From contig CAADRB010000016.1 in the NCBI GenBank assembly GCA_900708905.1, positions 1,493,000 through 1,556,999 on the forward strand: a DNA stretch of 64,000 bases. Direction: 5' to 3'. The position numbers and the translations under genes are program-made. Below the pieces are notes generated by a model. The model searched no databases, was not told the origin of the DNA, and worked only from the letters and a program-made list of their open reading frames with translations. Source of the stretch: Hymenolepis diminuta (Eukaryota; Platyhelminthes; Cestoda; Cyclophyllidea; Hymenolepididae). Numbering within the stretch: position 1 is the first letter of the stretch; each line of letters begins with the position of its first letter. This document shows positions 61,561 to 64,000 of this stretch, in pieces.

Positions 61561-63474
61561 TTGGAGGGAAAGATGGGTACATGAGGAAGAGACATTTTTA
61601 TGGTCATGCAGTATGTTGGACTAAGAAAGTATCCACTTATAAACAGACTTGAGGATAATTAAAGGGCTTAGAGTTAGAGTTGAATTACGCCATGTAAAAG
61701 CAAACTTCAATTGGCTATTTTCAATTAAAACAAGAATAAAATTTATAAATTGATAATGATATACCGAATATATGTATATATGCAGTTTTTAGGAGACTTA
61801 ATCGAATATTTTCGGTGCACCCGAAGGAAACTTACAAGCTTTAATTCCCGTGTACTGGATTACCAATCATCGGATTTCTTTACTCTCTTGGCTTGGCAAG
61901 ACAACCAGTGTAGTACCTATCAGGGCAAATATTACCTAACCAAATAGTCAATAGCCTACCACATATCCAATTCTATCTAAGGAAATTTATTTCCTAATAA
62001 AAAATTACCGTTCGTGTTACAAATTTTCTTCCTTCTTCTTTCTGGAGTCTGAGTTTTGTGGCTTTAAAGGGGATAACTGAGTGCTATAAAATTGGTAACT
62101 ACAACTATTGTGAATTGTTGGTATAGTGATAATAAATAATTAATTTTCGAGTTAAATGCTGTTAGATATATGTCTGTCTACGTAGGTCAAATAATACAGA
62201 TCAAGAGAAGGGTGTCAAGATGAGAACGGAGCAGTGATAAGCTCCCGAATGATATCTTTCAGCTCAGCGCTTCCTTATGAAGAGATTAGCTAGTATGACA
62301 AAACTGTTCTATTGACTGGAATTATTAAATACATTTATCTGGAAAGGAAACTTCAAGTGAGCTTATCTGGATCACATATGATGAATGTCCTTGTTCTTTC
62401 CAGGTGAATCTTTCACTTTCATAGATAAACAATGTCCTCGGACACTTAAGGCTAAAAGAAAATTGCCTTTTGGTTATGAGAGCATTCAAAAATGCGATGG
62501 AATTTTGATTAATTACGTTCTTCACGGAAGTTGACGACTCCAATAAATTCGGAAATGTAAGTTCAAATGATTATTGAGAAGATTTTAATTTATTAAAATC
62601 AATTAATTAATTTTAAATTAATCTAATTTTATATCATTACTAATGCATAACTATTATTTAATAAAATAAATAATGAGTCTGAAAACCATGTACTTTAAAG
62701 CAGTGTCGATCGTTAGGTAAGTTTCTCCCCTTCAATTAAATATTTAACTTTCTTAATTTTTAAAATATTTACTAAATAGGAGGTAAACAAGGATGAAAAT
62801 GATTCAATACAAATCTTACCATTCTCTCTTTTTCTTGACATTTTTTCCACTTCATCTATCCTCCTTGAATTCGAAATTCAACTATTATTTGACGCAAGAT
62901 TTAAAAGGTCTTTCCTTTCATTTTCATTTAATCGAATTAATCGTTATTCTACTCTTATATTCTAAACTGCCCGTTTTAATAACAACTGTGTCAATGAAGA
63001 GGGAAACTTCTAATCCGAGCGTCAAATTTGTACCGCCTTAGTCCAAGCGTCAACTAAGAGGACCCTGTCGAAGTGTACGGTGATTCCTTTAATCATTCCT
63101 CAGACATACTTCAAAGGGGAAGGAGTAAAAGACGCAAAACGGTATTAACTTTGTCGGCTCTAACCAAAGAGTGGGTAGATCTGCAGCAGAGGCTTTCAAG
63201 TTAAAGGTTTCTCATGCTTCTCATACAATTCCTTCTCATAATGGTATTAGTTCATATTTGATACATATACATTACAGTGGACTGGAGGATCTTAAGAATA
63301 ACCAGTTTAATATGAGCTCTTTATATGAGGATTTGTGTTCACCTTAATTGTTCTCTAGTGAGTTCTGCTATGTTAAAATCATGTAATAATATTATTTTAC
63401 TAGTGTTGTGGACATCAGAAGAAAAAAATAGTGAATTCGTTAACCCAGAACAGAGTAGGAATTAATTTTCTCCG
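61561..63474. other. Gene-free stretch
   Basis: AT-rich with several short frames (for example 62793-63041). None has domain-like features or phase-consistent partners. Confidence 0.5.
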
Positions 63475-63660
63475 GAACCCAGGACACAACTAATGAAGTT
63501 TAAACTTTGGAACAGTAGAACATGATATTAGAAACTATAGCCTGCAGCATGAGTCCAAACAAATTAAATTAAGTCATTGATTAATCAAACTCTTTTGATA
63601 CCGTGAAAATAGTCTAAACTTCTACTCAACCGCCTCCCCTTCATCTCTTATTGAATTGCT
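63475..63660 (+). repeat. R2-like repeat, copy 7, diverged
   Basis: Contains CAGGACACAACTAATGAAGT, TTAAACTTTGGAACAGTAGA, ACATGATATTAG, GAGTCCAAACAAATTAAATT and TCTTTTGATACCGTGAAAAT, in the order expected for the family. Similarity is lower than in the other copies. Confidence 0.35.
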
Positions 63661-64000
63661 TCACCGTTCCTTTTATTTGAGGTATACGGGCACTCAGTGT
63701 CAACTAGAATAGAATTTCACTTCTCATGTCATCAAGCTCATCTGAATAATCTTACTGTTGTCATTAAATAAAAATAATATGGTGTGATCTAGTACAATCG
63801 GGTTCTCTCTTGGGTCTCTGGGGAGATTTTTAGGTATTTCTCAATACTTCCCAGTATTCAGATGCAATCTCAATAAGCAATTTTTGCCTAGTTGTGATGA
63901 GCAATAATGATAGTATTCAATGAAAAAGGTGATAAAACGAGAAAACACTGAAAAAGAGAGGAATAATGCAAAAAATAGACCAGATTTCTAATTTTTCTTA

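Noticed and set aside
1..64000. CRISPR arrays, bacterial operons, intact transposase or reverse-transcriptase genes, viral genes
   Set aside because: None seen. Repeats are dispersed and non-coding, and all credible genes are spliced eukaryotic genes.

Overview
This window is eukaryotic. It is AT-rich, with long non-coding stretches, spliced genes and dispersed repeats. Three multi-exon genes can be reconstructed with consistent reading phase: an activin/TGF-beta-class ligand, a mitochondrial HMG-box protein resembling TFAM, and a trichoplein (TCHP) homologue. These point to an animal. The very short introns (33, 37, 39 and 40 nt, with others near 63-83 nt) match the micro-introns known from parasitic flatworms, and two start codons have candidate trans-splice acceptors just upstream. 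A flatworm (tapeworm, fluke or monogenean) is my best inference; no species is assigned.

Layout. 1-26.7 kb is mostly non-coding. It holds interspersed repeats, a tentative two-exon gene near 2.2-2.6 kb (+), one exon resembling a dynein-light-chain-like tegument domain at 9.68-9.85 kb (-), and a GC-rich island near 20.5-20.95 kb. 26.7-29.8 kb (-) is the five-exon activin-like gene, with a CpG-rich stretch containing an imperfect palindrome upstream. 30-42.9 kb is gene-poor and contains a 525-base assembly gap. A small two-exon candidate lies at 42.9-43.2 kb (-) and another, probably 5'-incomplete, at 50.9-51.43 kb (-). 54.46-57.86 kb holds two well-supported genes head to head: the TFAM-like gene (-) and the TCHP gene (+), with start codons 754 bases apart. 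57.9-64 kb is again repeat-rich and gene-poor, with a 3-base gap.

Two interspersed families recur across the window. One is a SINE-like element with a tRNA-like head (A-box and B-box-like motifs); I count nine copies in both orientations. The other is a roughly 200-270 bp family (here 'R2', an ad hoc label) with at least six recognisable copies and several weaker ones. No bacterial-type operons, CRISPR arrays, viral genes or toxin genes were seen. The strongest genes work in different processes: secreted growth-factor signalling, mitochondrial DNA maintenance, and cilium/centriole structure. Nothing suggests a functional cluster, except that the TFAM-like and TCHP genes may share a bidirectional promoter. 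I did not find a convincing new molecular system. The most novel items are probably the SINE-like family and the unrecognised small spliced genes.
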